A stretch of 64,000 nt of DNA from positions 62,001 through 126,000 of the IMG/VR virus record IMGVR_UViG_3300033149_003715, one strand, 5' to 3'. The translations under genes were made by a program, and so were the position numbers. The notes under the pieces are model-generated. The model ran no database searches. It was not told the origin of the DNA and worked only from the letters and a program-made list of their open reading frames with translations. Origin of the DNA: a virus. Shown in pieces: positions 25,547 to 34,242 of the stretch (its first letter is position 1; each line of letters starts with the position of its first letter).

Positions 25547-26388
25547 TTTTTGCCACTTTCCAAACAAGCCCACGCAATTGCTTTAAAAGTATCTTGAGCA
25601 TATTGCCTCGTAGTGTTAGTTAATTCTTTATCTTCTAATCCAAGAACTTCTTTTACAATATTATTTAACATTTCAGATAAACCGGGATACTTACCTTGCA
25701 TACCAGTTTGTTGAAACATTAAATTACCAGCACTAACATTAGCTTCTCTAATATGCCTTACATGTGTAATGATTTCCTTATCACGCATAATAATATTAGC
25801 GAAGTCTAAATAAAATTTAGCTAATTCAATACTATCCTTTTTAGCATCAGGACCATTTAATAATGTAGTAATAGGTATTACTTTTTGTTTATAGTATTCG
25901 TGAGGTTCTGGTACAACAATAGAATCAGGATTAGGATTTGGTAGTGGATTTGGTGTCCCATTAATAAGTACGTGTTCTGCAATATCAGCCTTATTATTTT
26001 GTACCGCAACAAAAATAAAATAATATGTTCCTGCTGTTTTGCTCGTAAAGTGTGCTAAATAATGAACAATTGGTTGTCCGTTACTATCCATTCCACCAAA
26101 CAATGGTAATTCAGTCAAATTGCTTTGGGCTTCTGTTGGATATACTCGCCAATAAAATGTGTTACCAACAGAACCAGTTGTTCTTAACCAAACTGTATCA
26201 CCAATTTCAACAGATTCAGGAGCTTCTATAATAGCTTTTGGAATATCGGATGTACTAATTGCATCAGGTTTTATAATATTTGGTGTAACCACATTTGTTT
26301 GTGGTTTGTTATCTTCTATAATTTGAGAATTAACTACGGCGTTCCATAATCCTACCACAAGTCCTAAAATTACAATAAACTTTTTCAT
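25543..26388 (-). CDS. exported protein with Ig/PKD-like domain
   Basis: 281 aa from ATG 26388 (AAAGGA SD 6 nt upstream; an upstream TTG is less likely). MKKFIVILGLVVGLWNAVVN is a signal peptide. Residues about 45-150 form a beta sandwich-like module (APESVEIGDTVWLRTTGS ... TAGTYYFIFVAV) of the PKD/Ig type, then a Pro-rich linker and a helical C-terminus. Likely at the cell surface or on the virion. Confidence 0.72.
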   Translation of the reverse strand: MKKFIVILGLVVGLWNAVVNSQIIEDNKPQTNVVTPNIIKPDAISTSDIPKAIIEAPESVEIGDTVWLRTTGSVGNTFYWRVYPTEAQSNLTELPLFGGMDSNGQPIVHYLAHFTSKTAGTYYFIFVAVQNNKADIAEHVLINGTPNPLPNPNPDSIVVPEPHEYYKQKVIPITTLLNGPDAKKDSIELAKFYLDFANIIMRDKEIITHVRHIREANVSAGNLMFQQTGMQGKYPGLSEMLNNIVKEVLGLEDKELTNTTRQYAQDTFKAIAWACLESGKK

Positions 26389-26406
26389 AACATATCCTTT
26401 GATCAA

Positions 26407-26754
26407 TTATGAATCAATTGTATTATACAATTCTTCAATTTCTTTTGATGTAGCTTGGGCTCCGGTTTTTAATAGAGCGTTTACTACATCTGGACCATAT
26501 TCTCGATATGCCCTGCGACCTAATACACGACGAGTTTTGGTGACTAACACACGTCTTTGTAGCCAGGTTGGTGACTTGGCCATTTGAGGTATATCTTCTG
26601 GGGTTTTATCACACCATTCAATAATTTGGGGAATGATTGTAGAAAGTAGCTCCATAATTAATAAGATAATAGTTGGATCAAATCTTGCAGAATTGTGCTT
26701 TGAATCAATATTTCCAACAACTCTTTCGGTAAAATTTCGTAGTGGATCGTTCAT
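26407..26754 (-). CDS. unknown protein with one hydrophobic segment
   Basis: 115 aa. A hydrophobic stretch (TIILLIMELLSTIIPQII, about 28-45) is followed by a basic region with LQRRVLVTKTRRVLGRRAYRE. SD AAAGGA before the ATG. Next to the exported Ig-like protein; membrane association is inferred. Confidence 0.65.
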   Translation of the reverse strand: MNDPLRNFTERVVGNIDSKHNSARFDPTIILLIMELLSTIIPQIIEWCDKTPEDIPQMAKSPTWLQRRVLVTKTRRVLGRRAYREYGPDVVNALLKTGAQATSKEIEELYNTIDS

Positions 26755-26882
26755 TTCAATTATCCTTTTCTAAATTAAGATTTATGTTACTCTTTATATA
26801 TATACACAAAAAATATTATTTCTTAACAAACTCATTAAAGTTCAATAACACTAATTAACCAAAAAATATACTTTTTATCCCA

Positions 26883-27047
26883 TTAAGTATAAATCTGATA
26901 TTTTTTCTTTGGCTTTTTTGGGTGTTCTTTCTTTTTTACACATTTTAGGCATAATTTATTATTTGAGATGGGAACATGGTACACTTTACATTGTGGACAC
27001 TTTACCGTATCATATATGTACACCTGCTGTGGAAAAATTGTTTGCAT
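26883..27047 (-). CDS. 54 aa zinc-knuckle mini-protein
   Basis: Short ORF with two C-x2-C pairs (KCPQCK and LCLKCV, 13 residues apart) and a Lys/Pro-rich tail (KKKEHPKKPKKK). It fills most of the otherwise empty 26.76-27.05 kb gap and starts 7 nt after the HSP20 stop. No SD, so translation is likely coupled. The remaining 26755-26882 stretch is AT-rich and may hold a promoter for the gene at 26754. Confidence 0.6.
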   Translation of the reverse strand: MQTIFPQQVYIYDTVKCPQCKVYHVPISNNKLCLKCVKKKEHPKKPKKKYQIYT

Positions 27048-27053
27048 TATTAG

Positions 27054-27464
27054 TTAGTTACTAATTTTCAACTTAATCGGCTCCTCGATTTGTTTTTTGG
27101 GAATCTTAATATATAAAACACCATTGTTGAGAGAAACTGATGCTTTTTTGAGCATATATGTTTCACTATCCACGTAGAAATCTGTTCTTAGTTTATCACT
27201 ACGATTTCTAGATTGGTATTTAATATTTGCAGATTTTTGTTGTACAGTAGCTTTATTACATTTTACAGTTAATGTATGATCTCTGACAGAAATATCAATT
27301 TCATCCTCGGTAAAACCAGGAACTTCTATTTCTAAAATTAATTCTGTATCAGTTGTTATAACATTTGATTTTGGTTTTGGTACTGATGTTGTTTTTGGAT
27401 AGAGATCAGAAAAAATGAACGGATAACTAAATAAATTATCAAATAATCGTGTTGTATTAGACAT
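27054..27464 (-). CDS. small heat-shock protein (HSP20/alpha-crystallin)
   Basis: 136 aa. The alpha-crystallin domain spans about residues 38-132: LILEIEVPGFTEDEIDISVRD, TLTVKC, and ASVSLNNGVLYIKIPKK with the conserved N-G-V-L-x-I block. ATP-independent holdase, also found in cyanophage and other large phages, perhaps aiding virion assembly. Perfect AGGAGG SD indicates strong expression. Confidence 0.92.
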   Translation of the reverse strand: MSNTTRLFDNLFSYPFIFSDLYPKTTSVPKPKSNVITTDTELILEIEVPGFTEDEIDISVRDHTLTVKCNKATVQQKSANIKYQSRNRSDKLRTDFYVDSETYMLKKASVSLNNGVLYIKIPKKQIEEPIKLKISN

Positions 27465-27498
27465 TTGTTCCTCCTATTCGTATACTTTTAAAATATTA

Positions 27499-28302
27499 TT
27501 ACGTAAAATTCATCCAAAGACATTCTTTTTTTCGATTCTTTTTCTTACTGCCTGAAGCATGATTTGCAATATTAAATTCTACTCTATTCCATGTCGAATA
27601 AAGTTCGTCATAAAGTTTAGACGGATAACCACTTATAACAACCATACTTTTGCACGTAGTCAAAATCGCTGCCAAATTTCTATGGTCTTCATCAGTCATT
27701 TCCTGGTTGTATATATTGCGACTGTTTTGTTGTCTCGTAGATGAAACATAAGGTGGATCACAATAAATCAAAGTTTCGGGACTATCCCATTTCTGGATAA
27801 CTTTTTCTGCTGGACGATTTAAAATTTCTACTGATCGGAGTCTTTCTACTATCATAGGAAGTTGTTCATCAATAATAGAAAGATACCCAGATACCACATC
27901 AGCCATTCCTTTTCTAGCACGATGTAATGTAAAACTAAAAGAATCACCACGTCCACCAAGTGATAATCTCCATCGTATAAAATCTCGACGAGCTTGCTCT
28001 ATTTCATCTTTTGCCGACTCTGTTGATTCATAAAATTCGATTTCACTGTAAGGTGTCAAGGTAAGTCGTTTTTGTAATTCTTTCCCGTGATCACGAAGTA
28101 CCCGAAATAGTCGAGTTATCCTAGAATCAATGTCATTATAAACTTCAATCATAGAAGGAGATTTATTTAATAATACTGAAGCTGCACCACCAAACGGTTC
28201 TAGGTAAGTATGATGAGGTGGAAAATACTTAATAATAAGATGTGCTAAATAATACTTTCCACCATGCCATTTTACTGGTGGTCTAAGTTTCTTTTTCTGC
28301 AT
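27499..28302 (-). CDS. Dam-like (D12 class) DNA adenine methyltransferase
   Basis: 267 aa. KWHGGKYYLAHLI, YLEPFGGAASVLL (SAM site) and LIYCDPPYVSSTRQQN (DPPY catalytic motif) define the D12 class N6-adenine methyltransferases. Probably protects phage DNA from restriction. It is the second adenine methyltransferase in 3 kb, unrelated in family to the MT-A70 enzyme. Confidence 0.93.
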   Translation of the reverse strand: MQKKKLRPPVKWHGGKYYLAHLIIKYFPPHHTYLEPFGGAASVLLNKSPSMIEVYNDIDSRITRLFRVLRDHGKELQKRLTLTPYSEIEFYESTESAKDEIEQARRDFIRWRLSLGGRGDSFSFTLHRARKGMADVVSGYLSIIDEQLPMIVERLRSVEILNRPAEKVIQKWDSPETLIYCDPPYVSSTRQQNSRNIYNQEMTDEDHRNLAAILTTCKSMVVISGYPSKLYDELYSTWNRVEFNIANHASGSKKKNRKKECLWMNFT

Positions 28303-28315
28303 TTACTTTTATATT

Positions 28316-28606
28316 TTAGTTTTCTAATTTAAAATATCGCTTTGCTCTTTCTTTCATCTCCTTGATGGTTTCACCTATAATATCATAATCCCATGATGAA
28401 CGAATAGCTGGATGTACATTGCTACCTTTTTTAGCTCGGCCGATTGCAATTTCTAATCCTCGTTTTTTGTCGAATTTATCGCGTGGACAACACTGTGACC
28501 AACCTATTTTATCTTTATCAAGTGCGACTACTACTCCTATGGGTTTATCGCAAAATCTCACATATTTTACTAAAACCTTTTTACCATTTTCTGTTAATTG
28601 ACTCAT
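28316..28606 (-). CDS. unknown 96 aa phage protein
   Basis: Contains IGVVVALDKDKIGWSQCCPRDKFDKKRGLEIAIGRAKKG, shown here only in part as DKIGWSQCCPRDKF; this arrangement is familiar from other phage proteins of unknown role. Starts in an ATGA overlap with the stop of the upstream gene. Confidence 0.7.
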   Translation of the reverse strand: MSQLTENGKKVLVKYVRFCDKPIGVVVALDKDKIGWSQCCPRDKFDKKRGLEIAIGRAKKGSNVHPAIRSSWDYDIIGETIKEMKERAKRYFKLEN

Positions 28607-29058
28607 TGGCTAATTTTCCTCACAACAATATTTACATCTTCTAAAGCTTCAAAATGTCCTTCCCACGGTTTATATTTACCATCATATGTATTGTTACGTA
28701 TGGATTCAACAATTTTCTCTGCTTGTTTGTAATTGTTATATATATCTTCAATGTACCATGCACCATGTGTTATACCAAATGTTCCTCCAGTTTGAAATCT
28801 GACTAATACTATATAAACTTCTTGACCAACATTTGGTTTAAATGATACATTATGTAATTCTCTGAAAAAATTTGCATTTTGTTTGTTTAGGTGTATGTTT
28901 TGTAATTCAAAGTTAATATATGATGGTTGAAGATTTGGCCACTCAGTATCTTCTTCTCCTGGACAGATTTCTCCGCCACTCTCATATTCTATATAATCTA
29001 CATATAATGGATATTTAGTAACAGTATATTTTTCTTTAATAGTTGATGATATTGTCAT
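28603..29058 (-). CDS. unknown 151 aa protein
   Basis: Beta-rich, acidic. VYIVLVRFQTGGTFGITHG and WYIEDIYNNYKQAEKIVESI suggest a small alpha/beta domain. SD AAGGA. Ends in an ATGA overlap with the next gene. No family recognised. Confidence 0.68.
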   Translation of the reverse strand: MTISSTIKEKYTVTKYPLYVDYIEYESGGEICPGEEDTEWPNLQPSYINFELQNIHLNKQNANFFRELHNVSFKPNVGQEVYIVLVRFQTGGTFGITHGAWYIEDIYNNYKQAEKIVESIRNNTYDGKYKPWEGHFEALEDVNIVVRKISQ

Positions 29059-29085
29059 ACTATTTTCCTTTATATTTTTTGTAGT

Positions 29086-29349
29086 TTATACGTCAACTTC
29101 TTTCCAATGTATTAGAATTGCCTCAGCCATACACAAATAGTTTGCTTTTTTCGCTTGTTTATATGCTTCTTGACTATTTCCATTTTGTAAATATTGACGA
29201 CATTTTACTAATGTTTCAATCCTATCTCCATCTATCCAATTACGTTTTTTATTATGAAGAAAAAAGGCAATATCAAGATTATAGAGTATTGATTCTTTAT
29301 GTGGATAGCATTTTAATACTAATTCGTTTGACAACCTATGTGATGACAT
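29086..29349 (-). CDS. unknown 87 aa protein
   Basis: Helical. NKKRNWIDGDRIETLVKCRQYL and AYKQAKKANYLCMAEAIL are the most ordered parts. No SD, no motif. Placed between a membrane protein and a beta-rich unknown. Confidence 0.62.
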   Translation of the reverse strand: MSSHRLSNELVLKCYPHKESILYNLDIAFFLHNKKRNWIDGDRIETLVKCRQYLQNGNSQEAYKQAKKANYLCMAEAILIHWKEVDV

Positions 29350-29360
29350 TCTTTGTGTTG

Positions 29361-29573
29361 TTATAATTTTTGCTTTATTGTTGTTCGTATTTGTTCATTT
29401 ATAAGAATTAGAAATGTAACGACAAACAAAATAGATGCAAATGGTGTTAGAGTAATTAACAACAAACATACAGTGAATATAAACACAAAAGCCAATAATG
29501 TATGAAATATAAAAAATAATAGACTTAAAGGTATATTTACAATTTTCTTAAGAAAAGCAATAATCATGATCAA
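29361..29573 (-). CDS. small two-helix membrane protein
   Basis: 70 aa, almost entirely hydrophobic: two predicted transmembrane segments (about 10-34 and 38-60) and a basic C-terminus (EQIRTTIKQKL). Could be a holin-like or membrane-remodelling protein, but there is no lysis gene directly beside it. Function unknown. Confidence 0.62.
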   Translation of the reverse strand: MIMIIAFLKKIVNIPLSLLFFIFHTLLAFVFIFTVCLLLITLTPFASILFVVTFLILINEQIRTTIKQKL

Positions 29574-29579
29574 TTTCCA

Positions 29580-30482
29580 TTATGTATAGGAATCTAATAG
29601 TTGAATCCAATGTTTTTTAATTTTTTCTTTACTAAAATGTTTGATAGCAATATTGCGGCATATTTTTGATAAATCTTGTGCTAAGTCTGGTTTATTTAGC
29701 AGATTTTTTATGATTTGTCTTAACCCTAATATGGAATCAGAACATAATTCTTTTGGTAACAGTTGATGTATCTCATAGGTAGTACCATAATATTTTGTGT
29801 CAAATCCTTTATAAAATAATTCTGGTCCTATAGCTACAATTGGTATACCGATCATAAGACATTCAATAAAACCCAACGTATAACTAGCCGGAAAGGTACC
29901 CGTATAAAGCATACAGCGATTTTGTTTTAATGTTCTAACTAATTCGGACGATGGCACTTCTTGATGTCGAATTACTCCTTGATTTAAATCCTCATTTCCT
30001 TTACCATATAATACTCTTGCAAATCCATCTGTAATCTGCAAAAATTCTTGAAATTTAACATGTTTTGGTCTTTTTAATACTTTTTTGGAAAAACCACATA
30101 CTCTTTTAATTTCTCCCGTGTATCCTTTCCAGATATTGGGATCTTTGTAGAATCTAATCACGCTACCACCGGCATATTGTGGAATATTGACTTCACATGG
30201 CGAACAACGAACAATGTTAATCCCTGATTTTGTATATTTTTTGAGGGCTATTTCCATACCAAGATGAGATTGCCCAATAGTTCTAAATAAAATTGGTTTA
30301 TGTTTAATAAGATGGTGGAAATTTTCAAGCCAGTGAAGTCGGTGGACTATTATATAAAGATCACAAGTTAGGTCTGGTGGTTCATCTAACTTTCCAACAA
30401 TAATTTCATATCTTAGTTCTTTTAATAAAGATACTTCTGAAGCCATTAAAGAACTATGACATGGATAATAAAAAATTTTCAT
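29580..30482 (-). CDS. GT-B glycosyltransferase-like protein
   Basis: 300 aa. The C-terminal half has the GT4-like donor region YTGTFPASYTLGFIECLMIGIPIVAIGPELF, with E in the expected place. The N-terminal half is divergent (MKIFYYPCHSSLMASEVSLL). First gene of the sugar island. Acceptor unknown. Confidence 0.78.
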   Translation of the reverse strand: MKIFYYPCHSSLMASEVSLLKELRYEIIVGKLDEPPDLTCDLYIIVHRLHWLENFHHLIKHKPILFRTIGQSHLGMEIALKKYTKSGINIVRCSPCEVNIPQYAGGSVIRFYKDPNIWKGYTGEIKRVCGFSKKVLKRPKHVKFQEFLQITDGFARVLYGKGNEDLNQGVIRHQEVPSSELVRTLKQNRCMLYTGTFPASYTLGFIECLMIGIPIVAIGPELFYKGFDTKYYGTTYEIHQLLPKELCSDSILGLRQIIKNLLNKPDLAQDLSKICRNIAIKHFSKEKIKKHWIQLLDSYT

Positions 30483-30697
30483 ATATTGTTTTGTGAAGTA
30501 TTGTGTGAATAGATATTAGCATCTATCCAACATTTTTCATTACATACAGGACAAATAAATATATAATAACTTTCATTTCTTGGACTAAAGAAAAATTTAC
30601 CTTCACTGGGTTTAGAACTAATAATAGATTTACAATAAATACACGTCCATAGTCTTTCTATTTCTTTTTCTGGTAGTGAACGTTTTATAATTTTCAT
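30479..30697 (-). CDS. small zinc-ribbon protein
   Basis: 72 aa with C-x2-C knuckles WTCIYCKS and FICPVCNEKCW, a rubredoxin-like zinc ribbon. Overlaps the glycosyltransferase start by 4 nt. Function unknown. Confidence 0.68.
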   Translation of the reverse strand: MKIIKRSLPEKEIERLWTCIYCKSIISSKPSEGKFFFSPRNESYYIFICPVCNEKCWIDANIYSHNTSQNNI

Positions 30698-30715
30698 TTT
30701 TAAATAATTGCAAAT

Positions 30716-30982
30716 TTATTTCGATTGTCTAAAAGGTAATAACCATTGCAAAAATTGCCACAAGAAATCGTCTCTATTTCTCTCTCCAGCATCAATTTCG
30801 GCTTTTACAGCGTCATAATCCATATAAACTTCTTGATCTGTTTTGAGACTATAAATCAGATTAAATTTAGCCCACTTATCTTTTTGACTGCCTGTTAATG
30901 GGTGTGAATACACTATTTTTCCTTCATATTTTTCTTGGGAACTTTTACCTTTATTTTGCCGGTTCCGCAACAGTGTGGACAT
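30716..30982 (-). CDS. unknown 88 aa protein
   Basis: Residues 20-70 (KIVYSHPLTGSQKDKWAKFNLIYSLK ... YMDYDAVKAEIDAGERNRDD, shown in part) look folded. Its first 23 codons overlap the zinc-motif ORF at 30913-31122 in another frame, so the real start may lie further in. No family recognised. Confidence 0.58.
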   Translation of the reverse strand: MSTLLRNRQNKGKSSQEKYEGKIVYSHPLTGSQKDKWAKFNLIYSLKTDQEVYMDYDAVKAEIDAGERNRDDFLWQFLQWLLPFRQSK

Positions 30983-31122
30983 ATCTTCTCTATTTGTACT
31001 GCATCTACAATTTCCGTTCCGTATTGTATTTTTCCATTTTTTAACGGTAATGGAACTCGAATTTTTGTAGGATCTAAATCAATAGGATCAATGATATACA
31101 TTTGTGAAACCTTTCTATTCAT
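30913..31122 (-). CDS. small DnaJ-type CxxC protein
   Basis: 69 aa ending with ICPHCCGTGKIKVKVPKK: a single C-x2-C-x-G-x-G repeat as in DnaJ zinc fingers. Overlaps the radical SAM gene end by 8 nt. Function unknown; possibly a chaperone-like adaptor or zinc knuckle. Confidence 0.6.
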   Translation of the reverse strand: MNRKVSQMYIIDPIDLDPTKIRVPLPLKNGKIQYGTEIVDAVQIEKICPHCCGTGKIKVKVPKKNMKEK

Positions 31123-32083
31123 ATGTATATGTCCAACATTTTTCGCAGGGAGTACCTGTCATATCACCTTTTAACATAGCAGCCCTCAAATCTTGATACT
31201 TTTGACTATGCCAAGCTCCCATGATACCAATTTCTTTTACATTACCCATATCAAAACTGTGATCGTGATTAAAACAACATCCAGCAGCGATATTATCGTA
31301 AGTAATACGTAACTCAGAAAATAATGCAAAACAATAACCTTGCTGATTGTTGTTTTGTACTCCATATCGTCCAAAATTACCTTTTACTGGTTTTTTACCC
31401 ATTAATTCTAAATCTTCAATTGCCATACCACCAGAAGAATATAATGGAAGATAATACATTTCATCAACATATGGTGCAATTTCTTTTAATGCTTTTTCCA
31501 TTTTCTCAAATTGTTCGTCGTCATATTTTACACTAGATGCAAATAATCCGCACGAGTAATTATGTTCTTGGCGAAGATAGTATGCGTCCTTAATATTACG
31601 AATAATGGTATGAAAATGTTTTTTATTAACACCAGTTATTTCTTCGTATTGATTTTCATCTGCATAATTAAAACTCCATTTGAGACTATCCAAACCAGCA
31701 TCCATGCATTGTTTTACTTTCTCTTTATTAGCTTCTTTTCCATTGGTTGTTAAAAATACATATTCAATGCCAGCATCTTTGGCATATTTGATGGCTTGTG
31801 GTAATCGTTTATCTAGCATTGATTCCCCGAGATAGAACATACCTGCTTCTTTAATTCCCAAATCCACCATTTCATTAATGATTGATTTGTAGTCGTCAAA
31901 GTTCATATATCCAGGTTTTCTAAGATTTTGGGCAACACCACAATATTTACATTTGTGAGAACAAATTCCACCAACTAATTCAATTTTGATACTTTTTGGT
32001 GGTGGTGGTTTTAAGCACAATCGTTCTGGTGAAACTTGTGTAACTTGATCTACTTTATCTGTAATTGTAAACTTTTTTGTCAT
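31115..32083 (-). CDS. radical SAM protein with SPASM-like C-terminus
   Basis: 322 aa from ATG 32083, where AGGA lies 8 nt upstream; the longer open frame starting at 32164 would run into the VWA gene. The 4Fe-4S motif is C41-SHK-C45-KY-C48, followed by a TIM-barrel pattern (FYLGESML, FLTTNG). The C-terminus has spaced Cys (GYCFALF, AAGCCFNHD, TPCEKCW) like a SPASM auxiliary-cluster domain. These enzymes usually modify peptides or sugars; here it opens the sugar island and follows a VWA gene. Confidence 0.87.
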   Translation of the reverse strand: MTKKFTITDKVDQVTQVSPERLCLKPPPPKSIKIELVGGICSHKCKYCGVAQNLRKPGYMNFDDYKSIINEMVDLGIKEAGMFYLGESMLDKRLPQAIKYAKDAGIEYVFLTTNGKEANKEKVKQCMDAGLDSLKWSFNYADENQYEEITGVNKKHFHTIIRNIKDAYYLRQEHNYSCGLFASSVKYDDEQFEKMEKALKEIAPYVDEMYYLPLYSSGGMAIEDLELMGKKPVKGNFGRYGVQNNNQQGYCFALFSELRITYDNIAAGCCFNHDHSFDMGNVKEIGIMGAWHSQKYQDLRAAMLKGDMTGTPCEKCWTYTYE

Positions 32084-32108
32084 TTTCAAAGTCCTTTTGT
32101 TGGTATAG

Positions 32109-32933
32109 TTATTGCCATTTATTAACCATGCTATCTCTTTCACTTTGACTAAAACTGCTATCAATGGGCAATCCTCTATGTAGACGCGACCTCATATCTA
32201 CAACTTTGCTACAAAGTGTATTATATACAGTACCACATATGTTCGTATCATATTGAGCAATAGCTGATGTTTTAATGCCGAGACTTCTTCCTTCATCAAA
32301 AGCATTAATATCGGCACCTAAAAATTGAAAATGCCAATTATACTTATTCTGTTGATGTTCAATCATTTCTTTAACTTGTGTTTTTGTAAACTCTATACTG
32401 CTATTTTCGTGACCATCCGTAACTATAATAAAGATAACACATCCAGGTTTTTGGTTTTCTTCTAATTTATCTAAACGTAAACCAACTTCATTAATTGTTC
32501 GCCCTACAGCATCTAAAAGAGCAGTACAACCCCGTGGTACTAACTTATATGATCCCACATCTTGAATTGGTGTTCCATTATATAAAAAATTATACTTTGT
32601 ATCAAATTCTACCAAGGTAAAATTAGCATTTCCAATAGCTTCTTTTTGTTTTTGTATAAATGTGTTAATTCCACCTTCTGCATCAGATTGACATGATACC
32701 ATAGAACCACTTCTATCTACTACTAATGTAATATCTGTTAAATCTTTTCTCATTATAAATATCTTTCTATTATCATTTTGAACTTGAATTGGTGTTCCAT
32801 TATATAAAAAATTATATTTTGTACCAAATTCTACCAAAGTAAAATTAGCATTTCCAATAGCTTCTTTTTGTTTTTGTATAAATGTGTTAATTCCACTTTC
32901 TGCAAATGTAATATCTGTTAAATCTTTTCTCAT
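32109..32933 (-). CDS. VWA-domain protein with partial 5' duplication
   Basis: 274 codons as read, but the likely original gene is the 213 aa frame starting at 32750. That part is a von Willebrand A domain with MIDAS residues DRSGSM (DxSxS), a Thr (RGCTALLDAVG) and IIVTDGHENSS. The first 61 codons are an in-frame, shortened copy of the gene's own start lacking DRSGSM. VWA proteins bind metal-dependently to partners; here the neighbour is a radical SAM enzyme. Confidence 0.82.
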   Translation of the reverse strand: MRKDLTDITFAESGINTFIQKQKEAIGNANFTLVEFGTKYNFLYNGTPIQVQNDNRKIFIMRKDLTDITLVVDRSGSMVSCQSDAEGGINTFIQKQKEAIGNANFTLVEFDTKYNFLYNGTPIQDVGSYKLVPRGCTALLDAVGRTINEVGLRLDKLEENQKPGCVIFIIVTDGHENSSIEFTKTQVKEMIEHQQNKYNWHFQFLGADINAFDEGRSLGIKTSAIAQYDTNICGTVYNTLCSKVVDMRSRLHRGLPIDSSFSQSERDSMVNKWQ

Positions 32934-32959
32934 TATAAATATCTTTCTATTATCATTTT
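32561..32959. repeat. recent tandem duplication at VWA gene 5' end
   Basis: Copy 1 (32561-32779, 219 bp) and copy 2 (32783-32959, 177 bp) are nearly identical apart from a 42-bp deletion in copy 2 that removes the MIDAS codons. Both include the start codon and upstream leader, so the gene now has two possible starts, 32933 and 32750. Confidence 0.9.
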
Positions 32960-32962
32960 ATA

Positions 32963-33643
32963 TCAAATGTTTTTAATATATTCTTCTAATCGACAAATTT
33001 TTCCTTTGTTGATTAAATTATCTGTAAATTGTTTTTCTAAATCTCCGCGATGATATTGATGATCTTTTGGTTTGGTGGGAAAATAATGCAAAATTTGACC
33101 AGATTGTGATGGTACCAAATGGTCAAAGCCGTGAATTACTATTGGTTCACTTACTATAATACCATAATACACATTGTTGGTCAAGGTCAAATCCCCATTT
33201 TGGCCACTATTTTCCAAGCTAAAATCACTACTGAATTGATGAACAAAGTAATCAATCGCCAAGATTCCTTGGCTACACCATTCCTTCATTGGTTGATTCA
33301 GGCCAAGTTTTTCTCCTGTTACCTTGGTGACATCAGGTGGTAGTACTTTACAAATATCGCCGTAGACTCCTAATACATATTTGACTACTGTTGACATCCA
33401 TGGTGTCCACTTACAATATGTCATTGCACACACTATAAGTTTAAACCATTCTTTAGGATGCCATATTACATCATCACACGCTCGACGAAATAGAATATCT
33501 GTTTTTGTACCAATATATTTTTCGTAACCTTTAATTTGAAAATTATTGAATCGTATAACGATATCAAATTTATTAATGTATTGTCCAAGTTCTTGATTAA
33601 ATACTGATGGACCATTACCAACTAAAATCATTGTTTGTTGCAT
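32963..33643 (-). CDS. GT29/sialyltransferase-like glycosyltransferase
   Basis: 226 aa. MILVGNGPSVFNQELGQYI then DIVIRFNNFQIKGYEKYIGTKTDI (in part) reproduces the L-motif pattern of GT29-type sialyltransferases, and a late NNVYYGIIVSEPIVIHGFD provides a plausible S-motif region. Such enzymes use CMP-sugars, and a CMP-Kdo-synthetase-like gene lies 600 bp away. DUF115-type proteins are an alternative assignment. Confidence 0.72.
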   Translation of the reverse strand: MQQTMILVGNGPSVFNQELGQYINKFDIVIRFNNFQIKGYEKYIGTKTDILFRRACDDVIWHPKEWFKLIVCAMTYCKWTPWMSTVVKYVLGVYGDICKVLPPDVTKVTGEKLGLNQPMKEWCSQGILAIDYFVHQFSSDFSLENSGQNGDLTLTNNVYYGIIVSEPIVIHGFDHLVPSQSGQILHYFPTKPKDHQYHRGDLEKQFTDNLINKGKICRLEEYIKNI

Positions 33644-33645
33644 TA

Positions 33646-34242
33646 TTATTCTTTTTCGAATTTATAATTGAAATACACAATATCTGTATTAAAATAATCT
33701 TTCACTATTTGTCGAATTTGATTATTATAATATGTAGAATAATGTTTGTGATTTGTTTTTAACAAATGTGGTAATTTATGAAATTTTTCTTCAAGTTTTA
33801 AAATGGTGCATAAATTTAACCGATCTTGCTGTAAATTTTCAAATCGTAAAATATGGTTAACGATGATCTGCCCAATAGGCTTGTTATTGTTAGTTAAATA
33901 ACACAATTGTGGTATACGACATATATGTGGTACATCTTTAATGTTTCTTTTGTTTTTACATACTAAATTCACAAATTGCTCAAATGATATTTTTTTAGCA
34001 ATTACATTTGTTTGAATACAATATTTGTAAGCTGATACCATACGATCATATGGGTTTCTAACTACTGAAAATGATACAAAATCATGCCAATTAATTTTAT
34101 TTTGTAAATCAGATGCAGAAATATGTTTATTTAATTTAATGAACTTGTTATCATTTGTAGGAAAAAAAGATTTAATACTAGTACCGCCAGTTTTTGGTAT
34201 ATGTATTTGTACAAACCTATAATTTTTATTTACAATAACCAT
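33646..34242 (-). CDS. sulfotransferase-like protein
   Basis: 198 aa from ATG 34242 (the longer frame starts at a TTG inside the previous gene). PAPS-binding 5'-PSB loop is IHIPKTGGTSI and the 3'-PB motif is FSVVRNPYDRMVSAYKY. Transfers sulfate from PAPS, most likely to a glycan made by the neighbouring enzymes. Carbohydrate sulfotransferases (family 2) are the closest type. Confidence 0.87.
   Translation of the reverse strand: MVIVNKNYRFVQIHIPKTGGTSIKSFFPTNDNKFIKLNKHISASDLQNKINWHDFVSFSVVRNPYDRMVSAYKYCIQTNVIAKKISFEQFVNLVCKNKRNIKDVPHICRIPQLCYLTNNNKPIGQIIVNHILRFENLQQDRLNLCTILKLEEKFHKLPHLLKTNHKHYSTYYNNQIRQIVKDYFNTDIVYFNYKFEKE

Noticed and set aside
32083-32164. Longer start for the radical SAM gene (27 extra codons)
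   Set aside because: It would overlap the VWA gene and lacks an SD, while ATG 32083 has AGGA at proper spacing.
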